A stretch of 64,000 nt of DNA from Leucobacter edaphi (GTDB lineage: Bacteria; Actinomycetota; Actinomycetes; Actinomycetales; Microbacteriaceae): contig NZ_JAEHOI010000011.1 of NCBI RefSeq assembly GCF_016522535.1, positions 1 to 64,000 on the forward strand, written 5' to 3'. Below the pieces are notes generated by a model. That model did not search any database. It saw only the letters and a list, made by a program, of their open reading frames with translations, and was not told the DNA's origin. Positions within the stretch are counted from its first letter, which is position 1. Every line of letters begins with the position of its first letter. Positions 25,132 through 34,742 of the stretch are shown one piece after another. The translations under genes were made by a program, and so were the position numbers.

Positions 25132-25176
25132 GAGCAGCAGTCTACGGGGAAGTGAACACCCAGATCCGCAGCGGGA

Positions 25177-25908
25177 TCAGTAGTGCCCGCCCGACGGCGC
25201 TGACGCGGCGGCCGGAGCCGGCTCTTCCCACGACGCCACGATGGCGGCCGTGGCGGATACTCCGAAACGTGTGGCGCCCGCCTCACGCATGCGCCTCGCG
25301 TCCGCCGCGGTCCGGATGCCCCCGGATGCCTTGACCCCGAGGCGACCGCCCACGGCGTCCGCCATGATGCGCACGGCCTCGACGCTCGCGCCCCCAGCCG
25401 GATCGAAGCCGGTCGAGGTCTTCACGAAGTCGGCGCCCGCCGCCTCGGCTGCCGCGCAGCTCCACGCGATCTCGGAGTCGCTCAGCGACGCGGTCTCGAG
25501 GATGACCTTTAGGACGGTTCCGGGGATCGCGTCCCGCACCGCACGGATCTCGGCCTCCACTCCGGCGCGATCGCCAGATTTCACGGCCCCTCGGTTGACG
25601 ACCATATCGACCTCGCGCGCCCCGTTGCGGACCGCGAGCGCCGCTTCGGCGGCTTTCGTCTCGGCGGAGTGCGCGCCGCTCGGGAATCCGGCCACGGTGA
25701 CGACCTCGAGGCCGCCGAGCGCCTCGGGATCGACGGGCAGCATGCTCGGGCTGATGCATACGCGCGCGACGCCGAGTTCTCGGGCCGCGGCGAGGAAGTC
25801 GTGGAGCTCGTCCCGCGTGGTCGCGGGGGCGAGAAGGGTGTGGTCCGCGTTCGCGAGGAACCAGTCGACGGTGAGCTCTTCGGTGGGTGCGCTGGCGTCA
25901 TTCGTCAT
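25177..25908 (-). CDS. deoC: deoxyribose-phosphate aldolase
   Basis: Class I aldolase cleaving 2-deoxyribose-5-phosphate to glyceraldehyde-3-phosphate and acetaldehyde, in nucleoside salvage. In 243 residues it has EVDMVVNRGAVKSG, LKVILETASL, the Schiff-base lysine in DFVKTSTGF, the second lysine in GVKASGGIRT, and the C-terminal PSGGHY whose last Tyr takes part in catalysis. The start at 25908 is chosen for the TACGCT box (25915-25920) six bases upstream. Divergent from a GntR-type regulator, 43 bp away. Confidence 0.92.
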   Translation of the reverse strand: MTNDASAPTEELTVDWFLANADHTLLAPATTRDELHDFLAAARELGVARVCISPSMLPVDPEALGGLEVVTVAGFPSGAHSAETKAAEAALAVRNGAREVDMVVNRGAVKSGDRAGVEAEIRAVRDAIPGTVLKVILETASLSDSEIAWSCAAAEAAGADFVKTSTGFDPAGGASVEAVRIMADAVGGRLGVKASGGIRTAADARRMREAGATRFGVSATAAIVASWEEPAPAAASAPSGGHY

Positions 25909-25951
25909 GCCGCAAGCGTAGCAACGCTCGGGGTCGCCGTAGGCTGTTCGC

Positions 25952-26353
25952 ATGACTGATGCGGCGCGGATGCCTTCTCCCGGCTCGGGTTTTCGGATCA
26001 CGGTGGATCGCGAGGCCGCCGAGCCGGCGTTCGAGCAGTTGCGCAACGCGATTATCGCGGCGGTGCGCAGCGGCCATCTGCCCGCGGGATCGCGGCTCCC
26101 GACGGTGCGCGCCCTGGCCGCGGAGTTGGGGCTCGCGACGAACACGGTTGCACACGCCTACCGCGCGCTCGAGGAGGCGGGTGTTGCCGAAGGGCGCGGC
26201 CGCGCGGGGACGTTTGTCCGTTTCACCGCGGTCGAGGAGCCGGAGGCGCGTGCCGCGGCCGCCGCGTTCGTGGCGCGCATGGGCGAGCTCGGGGTCGCCG
26301 AGGGGCGCGCCTTGGAGTTCGTCTCCGAGGCGTTCCGCGCGGTGAACGGGTAA
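25952..26353 (+). CDS. GntR-family regulator, YtrA-like short form
   Basis: This 133-residue protein has an N-terminal GntR winged helix (EQLRNAIIAAVRSGHLPAGSRLPTVRALAAELGLATNTVAHAYRALEEAGV) and only a short helical C-terminal part. That size and shape match the YtrA subfamily, whose members usually control ABC transporter genes. A TAGGCT box (25940-25945) six bases before the ATG indicates leaderless transcription. It is divergent from deoC with overlapping promoters, so cross-regulation is possible. Confidence 0.88.
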   Translation: MTDAARMPSPGSGFRITVDREAAEPAFEQLRNAIIAAVRSGHLPAGSRLPTVRALAAELGLATNTVAHAYRALEEAGVAEGRGRAGTFVRFTAVEEPEARAAAAAFVARMGELGVAEGRALEFVSEAFRAVNG

Positions 26354-26415
26354 CGGTCAGCGGTCAGCGGTCGCCGGTCCCGCGTCGCGCATGTGGCTCG
26401 CCGCTGCCGGGCGAG

Positions 26416-29004
26416 CTACTCCCCCAACGGCCCGACGCGTTCGACGCGGACCGCCGGCTCTCCTTCCGCTTCGGACTCTGCCAGGTCGATGGTGCCGGTG
26501 ATGGCCCAGTCGCGGTCCCCCTCGGGGTCCAGGAGGACCTGGCGGAAACGCCACACGCCCGCGGCCACACTCTCGGCGCTGCGGTCGAGCTCGAGGAGCG
26601 CGGCCGAGCGGGCGTCAGCGTCGACGCGGATCTCGTCGTATTCGGTGTAGTAGCCGGCGAGGGCATCGCGCCAGCGCTGCTCGCCGAAACCGTGCGCGCC
26701 GTCGAGTTCGGCGAGCTCGCCGTATCGCTCGAACGCGGCGGCCTGAACGCGCCGGAAGAGCGCGTTGCGGAGCATGACGAGGAAGGCGCGCTCATTGCCG
26801 AGCACCGATCGCGCCGGCGGCGGGGCGATCGCGGCCGCGTTCTCGGCGACCTCGCGGTGCTTTTCGGGGTCGGGGTGCGCGAGCTCTTCCCACTCGTCGA
26901 TGAGGCTCGAGTCGACCTGCCGCACGAGTTCGCCGAGCCACTCGATGAGCTCATCGAGCTCGGGGCTCTTCGCCTGCTCGGGAACCGTGCGTTCGATAGC
27001 GCGGTAGGCGTCCGAGAGGTAGCGGAGCACCCCGCCCTCGGAGCGTCCGAGCTGGTAGAAGGAAACGAGGTCGCGGAACCCGAAGGCCCGCTCGATCATG
27101 TCTCTGACCACGGATTTCGGCTTGAGCGCGTAGTCGCGCGCCCACGGCACTTCCCGGACATACTCCTGGAATGCCTCGTCGAGGAGCTCCTTCAGCGGCT
27201 GCGGATACGTGACCTCCTCGAGGAGTTCCATGCGCTCCTCGTACTCGATGCCCTCGGCCTTCATGGCCGCGACGGCCTCGCCACGGGCCCGGTGCTCCTG
27301 GGCCCGCAGGATCGCGCGCGGGTCCTCGAGCGTGGCCTCGATGATGGAGATCACGTCGAGGGGGTAGCTCGGGCTTTCGGGGTCGAGCAGCTCGATCGCG
27401 GCGAGCGCGAAGGGCGAGAGCGGCTGGTTGAGCGCGAAGTTGGCCTGCAGCTCGACGGTGAGGCGCAGGAGACGCTGGCCCCTCGCGTCCTCGTGCACCT
27501 CGACGATGCCGCCGCGCCGGAGGGTCCGGAAGATCTCGATTGCCGTGCGGGCGTGCTGATACTGAACGGCGCGCGGCTCATGGCTGTCGAAGACGAGTGT
27601 GCGCATGGTCTCCAGCGCCTCGCCTTCCCGCTCTTCGCCTCGGCCGATGACTCCGAGCACCATCGAGTGCGTGACCCGCATGCGACTCACCAGGGGTTCC
27701 GGGGGCGAGGCGACGATCTTGTCGAGCGTGGCCTCGTTCCAGGCGACGAAACCCTGGGGCGGAGACTTCTTCTTCGCGGGCTTCGCTTTCTTGCCGCCCT
27801 TGCCGCCAGCGGCCTTCGCCGCGGCTTTGGCCGCGGACTTCGCGTTCTCGATCTCGTATTCCGGGGCGAGCGCGATGACGTCGCCCTCGGTGTCGAAGCC
27901 GGCCCGGCCGGCGCGGCCAGCGATCTGATGGAATTCGCGGGCGGACAGGCGGCGCATCTTCTCGCCGTCGAACTTCGTGAGCGCCGTGATCACGACGGTG
28001 CGAATCGGCACGTTGATGCCGACGCCCAGCGTGTCGGTACCGCAGATGACCCTGAGGAGTCCGCGCTGTGCGAGCTGTTCGACGAGCCTCCGGTAGCGCG
28101 GGAGCATCCCGGCGTGGTGCACGCCGATACCGGAACGGACGAGCCGGGACAGCGTCTGACCGAAGCCGGTCGAGAATCGGAAGTCGCCGATCGCGTCGGC
28201 GATCTCGGTGCGGCCCTCGCGGTCGACGATGCGGATGCTCGCGAGGGCCTGCGCCTGCTCGACGGCATGGGACTGGTTGAAGTGGACCAGGTAGGCCGGG
28301 GTGCGGCGCTCCTCGAGGAGTTCCTCGACGACCTCGTGTGCCGGCGCGACCGCGTAGGAGAACTCGAGCGGGACGGGCCGCTCCACCCCGGTGACGAGGC
28401 TCGTCTCGCGGCCGGTGCGCCTGGTCAGGTCCTCACCGAGTTCGGTGACGTCTCCGAGGGTCGCCGACATGAGCAGGAACTGTGCCTGCCCCATGAGGAG
28501 CAGCGGGACCTGCCAGGCCCAGCCCCGATCGGGCTCGGCGTAGTAGTGGAACTCGTCCATGACGACCTGAGTGATACCTCCCGCTGTCCGGTCTCTGATC
28601 GCGAGGTTGGCGAGGATCTCAGCCGTGCAGCAGAGGATCGGAGCGTCGGGATTGATCGAGGTGTCCCCGGTGACCATGCCCACTCTGTCGGCGCCGAACA
28701 CGTCGACGAGGTCAAAGAACTTCTCACTGACCAGGGCTTTGATGGGTGCCGTGTAGACGGTGCTCCGGCCCTCCGCGAGCGCGATGAAGTGTGCGCCGAG
28801 CGCGACGAGGGACTTTCCCGTGCCGGTCGGTGTTGCGAGGATGACGTTGCCGCCGAGGGTGATGCCGAGAATCGCCTCCTCCTGGGCCGGATAGAGGCGG
28901 AGTCCCTTTTCTTCCCAGACCCACTCCTCGAAATCGGCGAAGGCCTCGTCGGCCTCGGGCGCACCCTGGCTCGCGTAACGGTCGAGGAGCGTGGCGAGCG
29001 TCAT
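26416..29004 (-). CDS. Ski2-like DEAD/DEAH-box helicase with DUF3516 C-terminus
   Basis: An 862-residue SF2 helicase. Walker A is ATPTGTGKS at about 58-66, the Walker B box DEFHYY follows, then LLMSATLGDV and the GVHHAGMLPRYRR and QIAGRAGRAG motifs of Ski2/Mtr4-like RNA or DNA helicases. A Lys/Ala-rich insert (AKSAAKAAAKAAGG, about 365-395) interrupts the helicase core end. The rest is the DUF3516-type helical region. Its ATG overlaps the sbcC stop by four bases, so it is co-translated with sbcC. Substrate unknown. Confidence 0.9.
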   Translation of the reverse strand: MTLATLLDRYASQGAPEADEAFADFEEWVWEEKGLRLYPAQEEAILGITLGGNVILATPTGTGKSLVALGAHFIALAEGRSTVYTAPIKALVSEKFFDLVDVFGADRVGMVTGDTSINPDAPILCCTAEILANLAIRDRTAGGITQVVMDEFHYYAEPDRGWAWQVPLLLMGQAQFLLMSATLGDVTELGEDLTRRTGRETSLVTGVERPVPLEFSYAVAPAHEVVEELLEERRTPAYLVHFNQSHAVEQAQALASIRIVDREGRTEIADAIGDFRFSTGFGQTLSRLVRSGIGVHHAGMLPRYRRLVEQLAQRGLLRVICGTDTLGVGINVPIRTVVITALTKFDGEKMRRLSAREFHQIAGRAGRAGFDTEGDVIALAPEYEIENAKSAAKAAAKAAGGKGGKKAKPAKKKSPPQGFVAWNEATLDKIVASPPEPLVSRMRVTHSMVLGVIGRGEEREGEALETMRTLVFDSHEPRAVQYQHARTAIEIFRTLRRGGIVEVHEDARGQRLLRLTVELQANFALNQPLSPFALAAIELLDPESPSYPLDVISIIEATLEDPRAILRAQEHRARGEAVAAMKAEGIEYEERMELLEEVTYPQPLKELLDEAFQEYVREVPWARDYALKPKSVVRDMIERAFGFRDLVSFYQLGRSEGGVLRYLSDAYRAIERTVPEQAKSPELDELIEWLGELVRQVDSSLIDEWEELAHPDPEKHREVAENAAAIAPPPARSVLGNERAFLVMLRNALFRRVQAAAFERYGELAELDGAHGFGEQRWRDALAGYYTEYDEIRVDADARSAALLELDRSAESVAAGVWRFRQVLLDPEGDRDWAITGTIDLAESEAEGEPAVRVERVGPLGE

Positions 29005-32000
29005 GGCTTCTCCTTCTGGGTGGACGATCCAGCGACCACACCTTCTCCGCGGAGCGAACTCACCCCGCGGTCGTCGACGATCACCTCGAGTTGGGCGGGG
29101 AGCCGTTCGCGCAGTTCGGCAACGTGGCTGATGAGCGCGACGGTTCGGCCCCCTTCCCGCAGCGCGTCGAGTGTCGCGAGCGCCTGGTCGAGCGCGTCCG
29201 GGTCCAGGGTCCCGAATCCTTCGTCGATGAACAGGGTATCGAGTCTGATCCCGCCGGTCTCCGCGGTTACGACGTCGGCGAGCCCGAGGGCCAGCGCGAG
29301 CGAGGCGAGAAACGTCTCGCCGCCGGAGAGGGAGTCCGTACTGCGCTCTCGACCCGTGTACTCGTCGAGAACGGCAAGGCCGAGCCCGGATTGCCTGCCG
29401 CGACTGCGCAGGCCATCGTCGTGGAGCAGTCGATAGCGGCCGCCGACCATGCGCGTGAGCCGCTGGTTCGCGGCATCGACGATCGCCTCAAGTCGCGCCG
29501 CGAGGACGAACGCCTCGAGCCGCATGCGTCGCGTGTTCGGTTCCTTGCCCTGTGCCGCGTCCGCGAGGAGGCGCAGGCGGTTGAGGCGCTCGGCCGCCCC
29601 GGCGATGCGCTCGAGCTCCGTGTCGATGCGCGCGAGTTGCGTCTGCCGTCCGGTCAGGCGCTCGCGGGCCGCGGTTTCGGCCTCGGCCGCGCGATTGCCC
29701 GCTTCGCGGGCCCGCTCGAGGCGGCCGTTGGCTTCGTCGAGCTGCGCCGGTTCTGCGGGGAGATGTGCGAGGGAAGCCTCCGCGAGTACGCCCTCGATGC
29801 GTTGCCGCTCGGCGGTGTGGCGCTCGATCTGCTCAGCCGTGCGCGCGCGTTCCGGCTCCGGCAGTGCCGCCGCGCGCGCCTCGGTTGCGCTGCTGAACGC
29901 CGCCTCGGCGAGAACGGCCTCGGCTTCCCGTGCGGCACGATCGCGCAGTTCGACGGCGCTTCGCTCGGCGAGCATCGTCTCCAGCGCGCGTTCCGCGAGC
30001 TCGCGGAGTTCGCGTGTGGCGCGCCGCCGCTCCCCGAGAGAGGGGAAACCGCCGCGATCGAGTTCCAGCTGGCGGGAGAGTTCGCGTTCACGACGCTCCT
30101 GCGCCGCGGCCGCCTCACGGAGCGCAGCGATCCGCTGCTGATTCGCGGAGAGGTCCCGGGCGTGCGCCGACTGCTCGGTTTCGAGCTCCGCGAGCGCGCG
30201 GGTGCGCGCCTCGGCCTCCGCGACCGCAGTCGACGCGCGCTCGAGCGCCGCGCGGGCGGCCGCGGCTTCAGCGGCCGCAGACTCGAGCGATGCTCCTGCC
30301 GCACCGGCGAGAGCCGCGGCCCGGCGTTCGCCGAGCTCGCGCTCGCGGGACCTGGCGGCCTCGTAGCGGGTCTGGGCCGACGCGAGGGTGGCTTCCGCCG
30401 AATCAATCTCCGCCTCATCGACGGGGTCGTTCTGGACGGCGGGCGCAGGGTGCTCGGTTGATCCGCAGACGGCGCACGCCTCCCCCACACGAAGCCCTGA
30501 CGCGATCTCGCCGGCCATCCCAGCGAGACGGCGATCGAGCAGCGCGCTGACCGCTGCGGCCGCGTCTGCCGACGCCGCCGCCGCGGCGGCCGTTTCTCCC
30601 TCGGCGAGTGCGATCTCCGGCGCGAGCGCCTCGAGCTGCCGCGCCGCGCGCAGCACCCCTTCCGCTCGCTCGACATTGGCTGCCCGTTCGGGCCGGGCCG
30701 CGGCCTCGCGTTGCACGCGCTCGTGCTCAGCGCGCGCATCAGCGATCAGCCCAGGGAGCGCTTCGGCTCGCGCGGCGAGCCTGCTCCCCTCCGCCGCCGC
30801 GCGTTCAGCTTCGGCGGCGCTGCGGCGCTGCTCGTCGCGCAGCTCCGCGAGATCCCGCTCGGTCTCGTGAGCCCGGTCGAGGAGCGCGAGCGTGGCCGTG
30901 GCCCCGTCGCGCAGCGACCCGAGCTCTTCCTCGCTGAGTCGCTCTTTCCCTGGCGAGGGTGCGCTGCCGGAATCCTCCGACGCGAGTGCGATCGGCGAGC
31001 CTGTCGCGAGGCCGGCTTCGAGCTGCTCTCTCGCCTGCCGCGCTCCCGCGCTGAGGCGCGCGTGCTCGGCCTCGGCTTCCTCCAGCCGTTCGAGCGCGGG
31101 GACCGCGCGCTGCGCTCGGTCTGCCGCTGTCACGCGAGCGCGCAGCGCAGCGATCTCCGGCTCCCGGTCGGCGAGTTCGCGCTCGCGCGCCTGTGCCGCG
31201 GCGAGCCGCGCCTGAGCCTCGGCGATCGCCGCGACGCCCCGCTGCTCTCGCTCGGCTGCTGCCGTGCGTTCCCGCGCGGAACCCGCCGCTGCGGTGAGCG
31301 CTGCGACGTGTGCCGCGGAGGCCTCGAGCGATGCCGCCACGACCGTCCGCCTCCCCTGCAGGGTGGTGGGGCGTGGGAGATCCTGATCCTGATCCTGATC
31401 CTGATCCTGATCCTGATGCGATTGATTGCGTTCCGCTGCCGGTTCGTTCGGTGCAGCCGCAACCGCGAGCGGGTCCGCGGCGATGGCGGCTTCGAGCTGT
31501 TCGAGGAGCCCGAGAATCCGCGCCTCGGCGAGGTCGACCTCGTCGCCGAGCGCTTTCCGCCGCTCAAGCAGCAGGCGTTCCACCTCGGCGAAGCGCTCGG
31601 TCCTGAAGAGGGTGCGAAGCGTCGCCTGCCGTTCCTGGTCACCGGCTTTCAGGAAGCGCTGGAAGCCGCCCTGCGCCAGGAGGACCACCTGCAGGAACTG
31701 CTCGTGGCTGAGTCCCAGCACGGGGGTGAGCATCGCCGCGACGTCCACGGGCCGCGAAGCGAGCCCCTCCCAGTCCTCGCGCGATGCATCCCAGCGCCAG
31801 AGTTCCGCCGTGGGCTTCTGCACCGTGGTGCCCTCGCCCTTCAGCTTGGGCCGCTCCCACTCGGGGCTTCGAGCGATGCGGAACCGCTCCCCCGCCATCT
31901 CGAAATCCAGGCGGACTCGTGCGCCGCGATCCGGAGCGAGGTGGTCGGAGCGAACCCTGCCGACCTTTCCGTCGTAGCGCGGAACCGAGCCGTACAGCGC

Positions 32001-32150
32001 GAAGCTGATGGCGTCAAGGATGCTCGACTTCCCCGCCCCTGTTCGGCCGGTGATCAGGAGAATTCCGCCTCTCGCCGCGCGATCGAAGTCGAGAATCTGC
32101 TGGTCTTTAAAGGGTCCGAAGCCCTCGATTTCGAGCTCAAGGATTCTCAC
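29001..32150 (-). CDS. sbcC: SbcC/Rad50-type exonuclease subunit
   Basis: ATPase subunit of the SbcCD nuclease complex, 1049 residues. Walker A GRTGAGKS is at 35-42 and the ABC signature is in SLSGGETFLASLALALG near the C-terminus, followed by FIDEGFGTLDPDAL. Between them are long Ala/Glu/Arg coiled coils with the zinc hook Cys559-Ala-Val-Cys562 at their tip. GTG start at 32150 overlaps the sbcD stop in GTGA. A run of Gln-Asp pairs at about residues 246-258 is encoded by a hexanucleotide repeat. The complex processes hairpins and double-strand ends. Confidence 0.95.
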   Translation of the reverse strand: MRILELEIEGFGPFKDQQILDFDRAARGGILLITGRTGAGKSSILDAISFALYGSVPRYDGKVGRVRSDHLAPDRGARVRLDFEMAGERFRIARSPEWERPKLKGEGTTVQKPTAELWRWDASREDWEGLASRPVDVAAMLTPVLGLSHEQFLQVVLLAQGGFQRFLKAGDQERQATLRTLFRTERFAEVERLLLERRKALGDEVDLAEARILGLLEQLEAAIAADPLAVAAAPNEPAAERNQSHQDQDQDQDQDQDLPRPTTLQGRRTVVAASLEASAAHVAALTAAAGSARERTAAAEREQRGVAAIAEAQARLAAAQARERELADREPEIAALRARVTAADRAQRAVPALERLEEAEAEHARLSAGARQAREQLEAGLATGSPIALASEDSGSAPSPGKERLSEEELGSLRDGATATLALLDRAHETERDLAELRDEQRRSAAEAERAAAEGSRLAARAEALPGLIADARAEHERVQREAAARPERAANVERAEGVLRAARQLEALAPEIALAEGETAAAAAASADAAAAVSALLDRRLAGMAGEIASGLRVGEACAVCGSTEHPAPAVQNDPVDEAEIDSAEATLASAQTRYEAARSRERELGERRAAALAGAAGASLESAAAEAAAARAALERASTAVAEAEARTRALAELETEQSAHARDLSANQQRIAALREAAAAQERRERELSRQLELDRGGFPSLGERRRATRELRELAERALETMLAERSAVELRDRAAREAEAVLAEAAFSSATEARAAALPEPERARTAEQIERHTAERQRIEGVLAEASLAHLPAEPAQLDEANGRLERAREAGNRAAEAETAARERLTGRQTQLARIDTELERIAGAAERLNRLRLLADAAQGKEPNTRRMRLEAFVLAARLEAIVDAANQRLTRMVGGRYRLLHDDGLRSRGRQSGLGLAVLDEYTGRERSTDSLSGGETFLASLALALGLADVVTAETGGIRLDTLFIDEGFGTLDPDALDQALATLDALREGGRTVALISHVAELRERLPAQLEVIVDDRGVSSLRGEGVVAGSSTQKEKP
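31379..31414. repeat. hexanucleotide tandem repeat, 6 units, inside sbcC
   Basis: Six perfect copies of gatcct, encoding alternating Gln-Asp in SbcC. The unit keeps the frame, so slippage would change protein length by two residues per unit. It lies within the first coiled-coil arm. Confidence 0.9.
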
Positions 32151-33349
32151 CGGGTGCCTCCAGTTCGATGGGACGCGAGGGCGATCCGGGACTCCACGAG
32201 CACCTCGGCGAGGACTTCACGCTCGGCGGCGTCAAGGCCGTGACCATTGCGGACGTGCTGCAGGAATTCGTCGACGACCTCCTCGTCGCTGCGCTCCGCG
32301 ACGCGCGAGGCATAGCTGCGCCGTTCCGAGGCTTCCCCGCTCTCCGGCTCGAATTCGATTCTGGCGCAGTGCGGGAAGCGCTCCCGCAACCGACGCATCG
32401 CGTCGAGTGGCCGGACCGGATCGGTGAGTACGGCCTCGACCCAACTCTCCTCAGCACCTTCGTACTCGGAACTACTGAGCAGATCAGCGATCCGACCTCG
32501 GATCCTCGCGAGATCACGGGGAACCGGGAGCGGGACCCACTGCACCTCGCCGAGGCCATCGGCGGTCAGTTCGACGAGCCAGCTGCCTCGCGGTCTCCCG
32601 GCCTCGCCGAAGGAGAAGTGGAGGGGTGCTCCGCTGTAGCGAATATTGGGGGCGAGCTCGCTGCGACCGTGCAGGTGGCCGAGCGCGACGTAGTCGTGGG
32701 CGGCGAACACGGAGGCCGGCACCAGGTCGAGACCGCCCGCGGTGAGATCCCACACGAGATCGGCGCCCGCTGCTGCGACGGACTCGCCGTCTCGACCGGC
32801 TGCGGCATTCACGGCGAAGCAGTGTGAGAGCACGACAGAGCGATTTCCGCGCTGCGAACGGAGCTCCTCGAGTTCGTGACCGACCCGTCCGAGGAGTTCG
32901 CGGTGCTCCCGCAACCGTTCACCCGGATACAGCTCGCGATTGAGCATCGGTTCCAGGTACGGAACGCCATAGATATCGACTGCACCGTGGGCGTCGCTGA
33001 GCTCGAGCGGCGAACGGAAGGCGTCGGGTCTGGTGAGCACGTGAACGCCGCCGAGGGCCGCCCACTCCGCCTGGAATCCCAGCCGGATCGCGTTGTCATG
33101 GTTCCCGCTGATCAGCACGACTTCCGCGCCGGCCGCGCGGATTCCCCTGATCGCCTCGGCAAGAACGAGATACAGTTCCGCCGCTGGCGCCGCGTGATCG
33201 AAGATGTCTCCTGCGACGAGCACCACGTCGACCGAGTGCTCCTCGACCTGCGCCGGAATTGCCGCGAGGACCTCTCGCAGATGCGGCAGCGTCGAATGGC
33301 CGTGAAAACTGCGGCCCAGGTGCCAGTCCGAGGTGTGCAGCAGGCGCAT
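32147..33349 (-). CDS. sbcD: SbcD/Mre11-type nuclease subunit
   Basis: Metal-dependent nuclease of 400 residues, partner of SbcC. Metallophosphoesterase motifs: LLHTSDWHLGRSFHG (Asp8, His10), VAGDIFDHA, ISGNHDNAIR, and later the ALGHLHG histidines. The C-terminal part beyond about residue 290 is the SbcC-binding region. The ATG at 33349 is preceded by GAAGGATC; upstream codons are unlikely. First gene of the three-gene sbcD-sbcC-helicase operon. Confidence 0.95.
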   Translation of the reverse strand: MRLLHTSDWHLGRSFHGHSTLPHLREVLAAIPAQVEEHSVDVVLVAGDIFDHAAPAAELYLVLAEAIRGIRAAGAEVVLISGNHDNAIRLGFQAEWAALGGVHVLTRPDAFRSPLELSDAHGAVDIYGVPYLEPMLNRELYPGERLREHRELLGRVGHELEELRSQRGNRSVVLSHCFAVNAAAGRDGESVAAAGADLVWDLTAGGLDLVPASVFAAHDYVALGHLHGRSELAPNIRYSGAPLHFSFGEAGRPRGSWLVELTADGLGEVQWVPLPVPRDLARIRGRIADLLSSSEYEGAEESWVEAVLTDPVRPLDAMRRLRERFPHCARIEFEPESGEASERRSYASRVAERSDEEVVDEFLQHVRNGHGLDAAEREVLAEVLVESRIALASHRTGGTR

Positions 33350-33503
33350 CCCGATCCTTCCCGTCATCGAACCCGAAATCGACCGAGGATCCGGGCGATG
33401 GATCCAGCCTGTCACAGACCACTGACACGGACGCGACACCGCGCGCCGGCGGGCCGACACGCCGAGACCCGTCAGTGTCGGAGGTCCGACCTACACTGAC
33501 CCC

Positions 33504-34679
33504 ATGAATCTTCGAATCACCTCACGCGAGCTCCTCGGGCTCCGCACGCGGGCGCTCGGAATTGACGCAGCGGCTCCGCGTGAGCCGCTGGCCGGGAGGA
33601 AGCTCTCGCCCGTCGAGGGGATCGCGGAAACGGCCTCCCGCATGCTCGCGGTGCAGGGGCAGGACTGGCGTTCAGCGCGCTGGGCCCTCGGCCTCCGCAC
33701 GCCTGGCACCTCGCTCGCCGATGTGCACGAGGCATTCTCGAGCGGCAGGATCGTGAGATCGTGGCCCATGCGCGGCACGATTCACGTCCTCGCTGCGGAA
33801 GATATCGGCTGGATCCAGCGGGCACTCAACCATCGCGTCCTCGCTGGCGCGCCGAAGCGGCGCCAGACCATCGGCATGAGCGATGCCGCGCTCGAACGCA
33901 TCGTGGAGGTATCGCTCGCCGCTATCCGAGCCGGAGACGGAATCGATCGGGATCAGTTGTCTACGGCGTGGACGGAGGCGGGAATCGAGTGGCAAGCAGC
34001 GTGGCGGTACCACGCGATCTGGTGGCTCTGCCAGAACGGACTCGCGGTGTTCGGACCGGTCCGCGCCGGAGGAGAGCCGCTGCTCGTCGATGCGGAGCGC
34101 TGGATTCCGCGGCCGCGGATCCTCGAGGGAGAAGACGCGCTCGCGGAACTCGCGGCGCGGTACGCGGTGGGACGCGGGCCCATCAGGGAGCGCGACTTCG
34201 CGTGGTGGACCGGCCTCACCCTCACTCAGGCGCGCGCCGCGATCGCCCACGCGGCAGAGGCCGATCGTCTCCAGCCGCTCAGCCTCGACGGGGCGGCGGG
34301 GAGAGCCGGGGAGCTCTGGGCCGCCCCGGAGCAGCTGGAGTGGCTCGGAGAGCGACAGGTGGCCAACGGGAGCGAGGAACCCACGTGGCGCCTGCTCCCC
34401 GCCTTCGACGAGCATCTCCTCGGGTACACGGACCGCGAGCCGCAACTCGCCCCCGAGCATTTCGACCGCATCGTCCCTGGCCGGAACGGGATGTTCCTCG
34501 CAACGATCGTGCGCGGCGGGGAGGTGGTCGGCACCTGGCGGCGCCCACCGAGGAAAACCTCCGGGATCGAGCTCTCCCCCTTCCCCGGGCACACCGTTCC
34601 CCCGGAGGAGCTTCGCGAGGAGGCGGCGCGCTGGGCCAGGTTCCACGCGCTCGAATTGCCCGCGCCGGTCACGGCCTGA
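33504..34679 (+). CDS. AlkZ/YcaQ-like winged-helix DNA glycosylase family protein
   Basis: A 391-residue protein of the HTH_42 (AlkZ/YcaQ) superfamily with several winged helices. Family points: AVQGQDWRSARWALG near residue 50, whose Gln-x-Gln matches the catalytic position of AlkZ-type glycosylases, RSWPMRGTIHVLA, and the C-terminal LLPAFDEHLLGYTDR. Members unhook DNA crosslinks or bulky alkyl adducts, often giving self-resistance to a genotoxin. The TACACT box at 33492-33497, six bases before the ATG, indicates leaderless transcription. Divergent from sbcD, consistent with a repair locus. Activity is inferred. Confidence 0.8.
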   Translation: MNLRITSRELLGLRTRALGIDAAAPREPLAGRKLSPVEGIAETASRMLAVQGQDWRSARWALGLRTPGTSLADVHEAFSSGRIVRSWPMRGTIHVLAAEDIGWIQRALNHRVLAGAPKRRQTIGMSDAALERIVEVSLAAIRAGDGIDRDQLSTAWTEAGIEWQAAWRYHAIWWLCQNGLAVFGPVRAGGEPLLVDAERWIPRPRILEGEDALAELAARYAVGRGPIRERDFAWWTGLTLTQARAAIAHAAEADRLQPLSLDGAAGRAGELWAAPEQLEWLGERQVANGSEEPTWRLLPAFDEHLLGYTDREPQLAPEHFDRIVPGRNGMFLATIVRGGEVVGTWRRPPRKTSGIELSPFPGHTVPPEELREEAARWARFHALELPAPVTA

Positions 34680-34742
34680 GAATGACACCGGGGATCGCTT
34701 CACCCGCACGCCACCTCCGGGCTCGCGTGGGAAAATAGCCGA

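Noticed and set aside
26692-29436. 914-codon plus-strand frame opposite the Ski2-like helicase
   Set aside because: Antisense shadow of the helicase gene; composition dominated by Arg, Glu, Asp and no domain.
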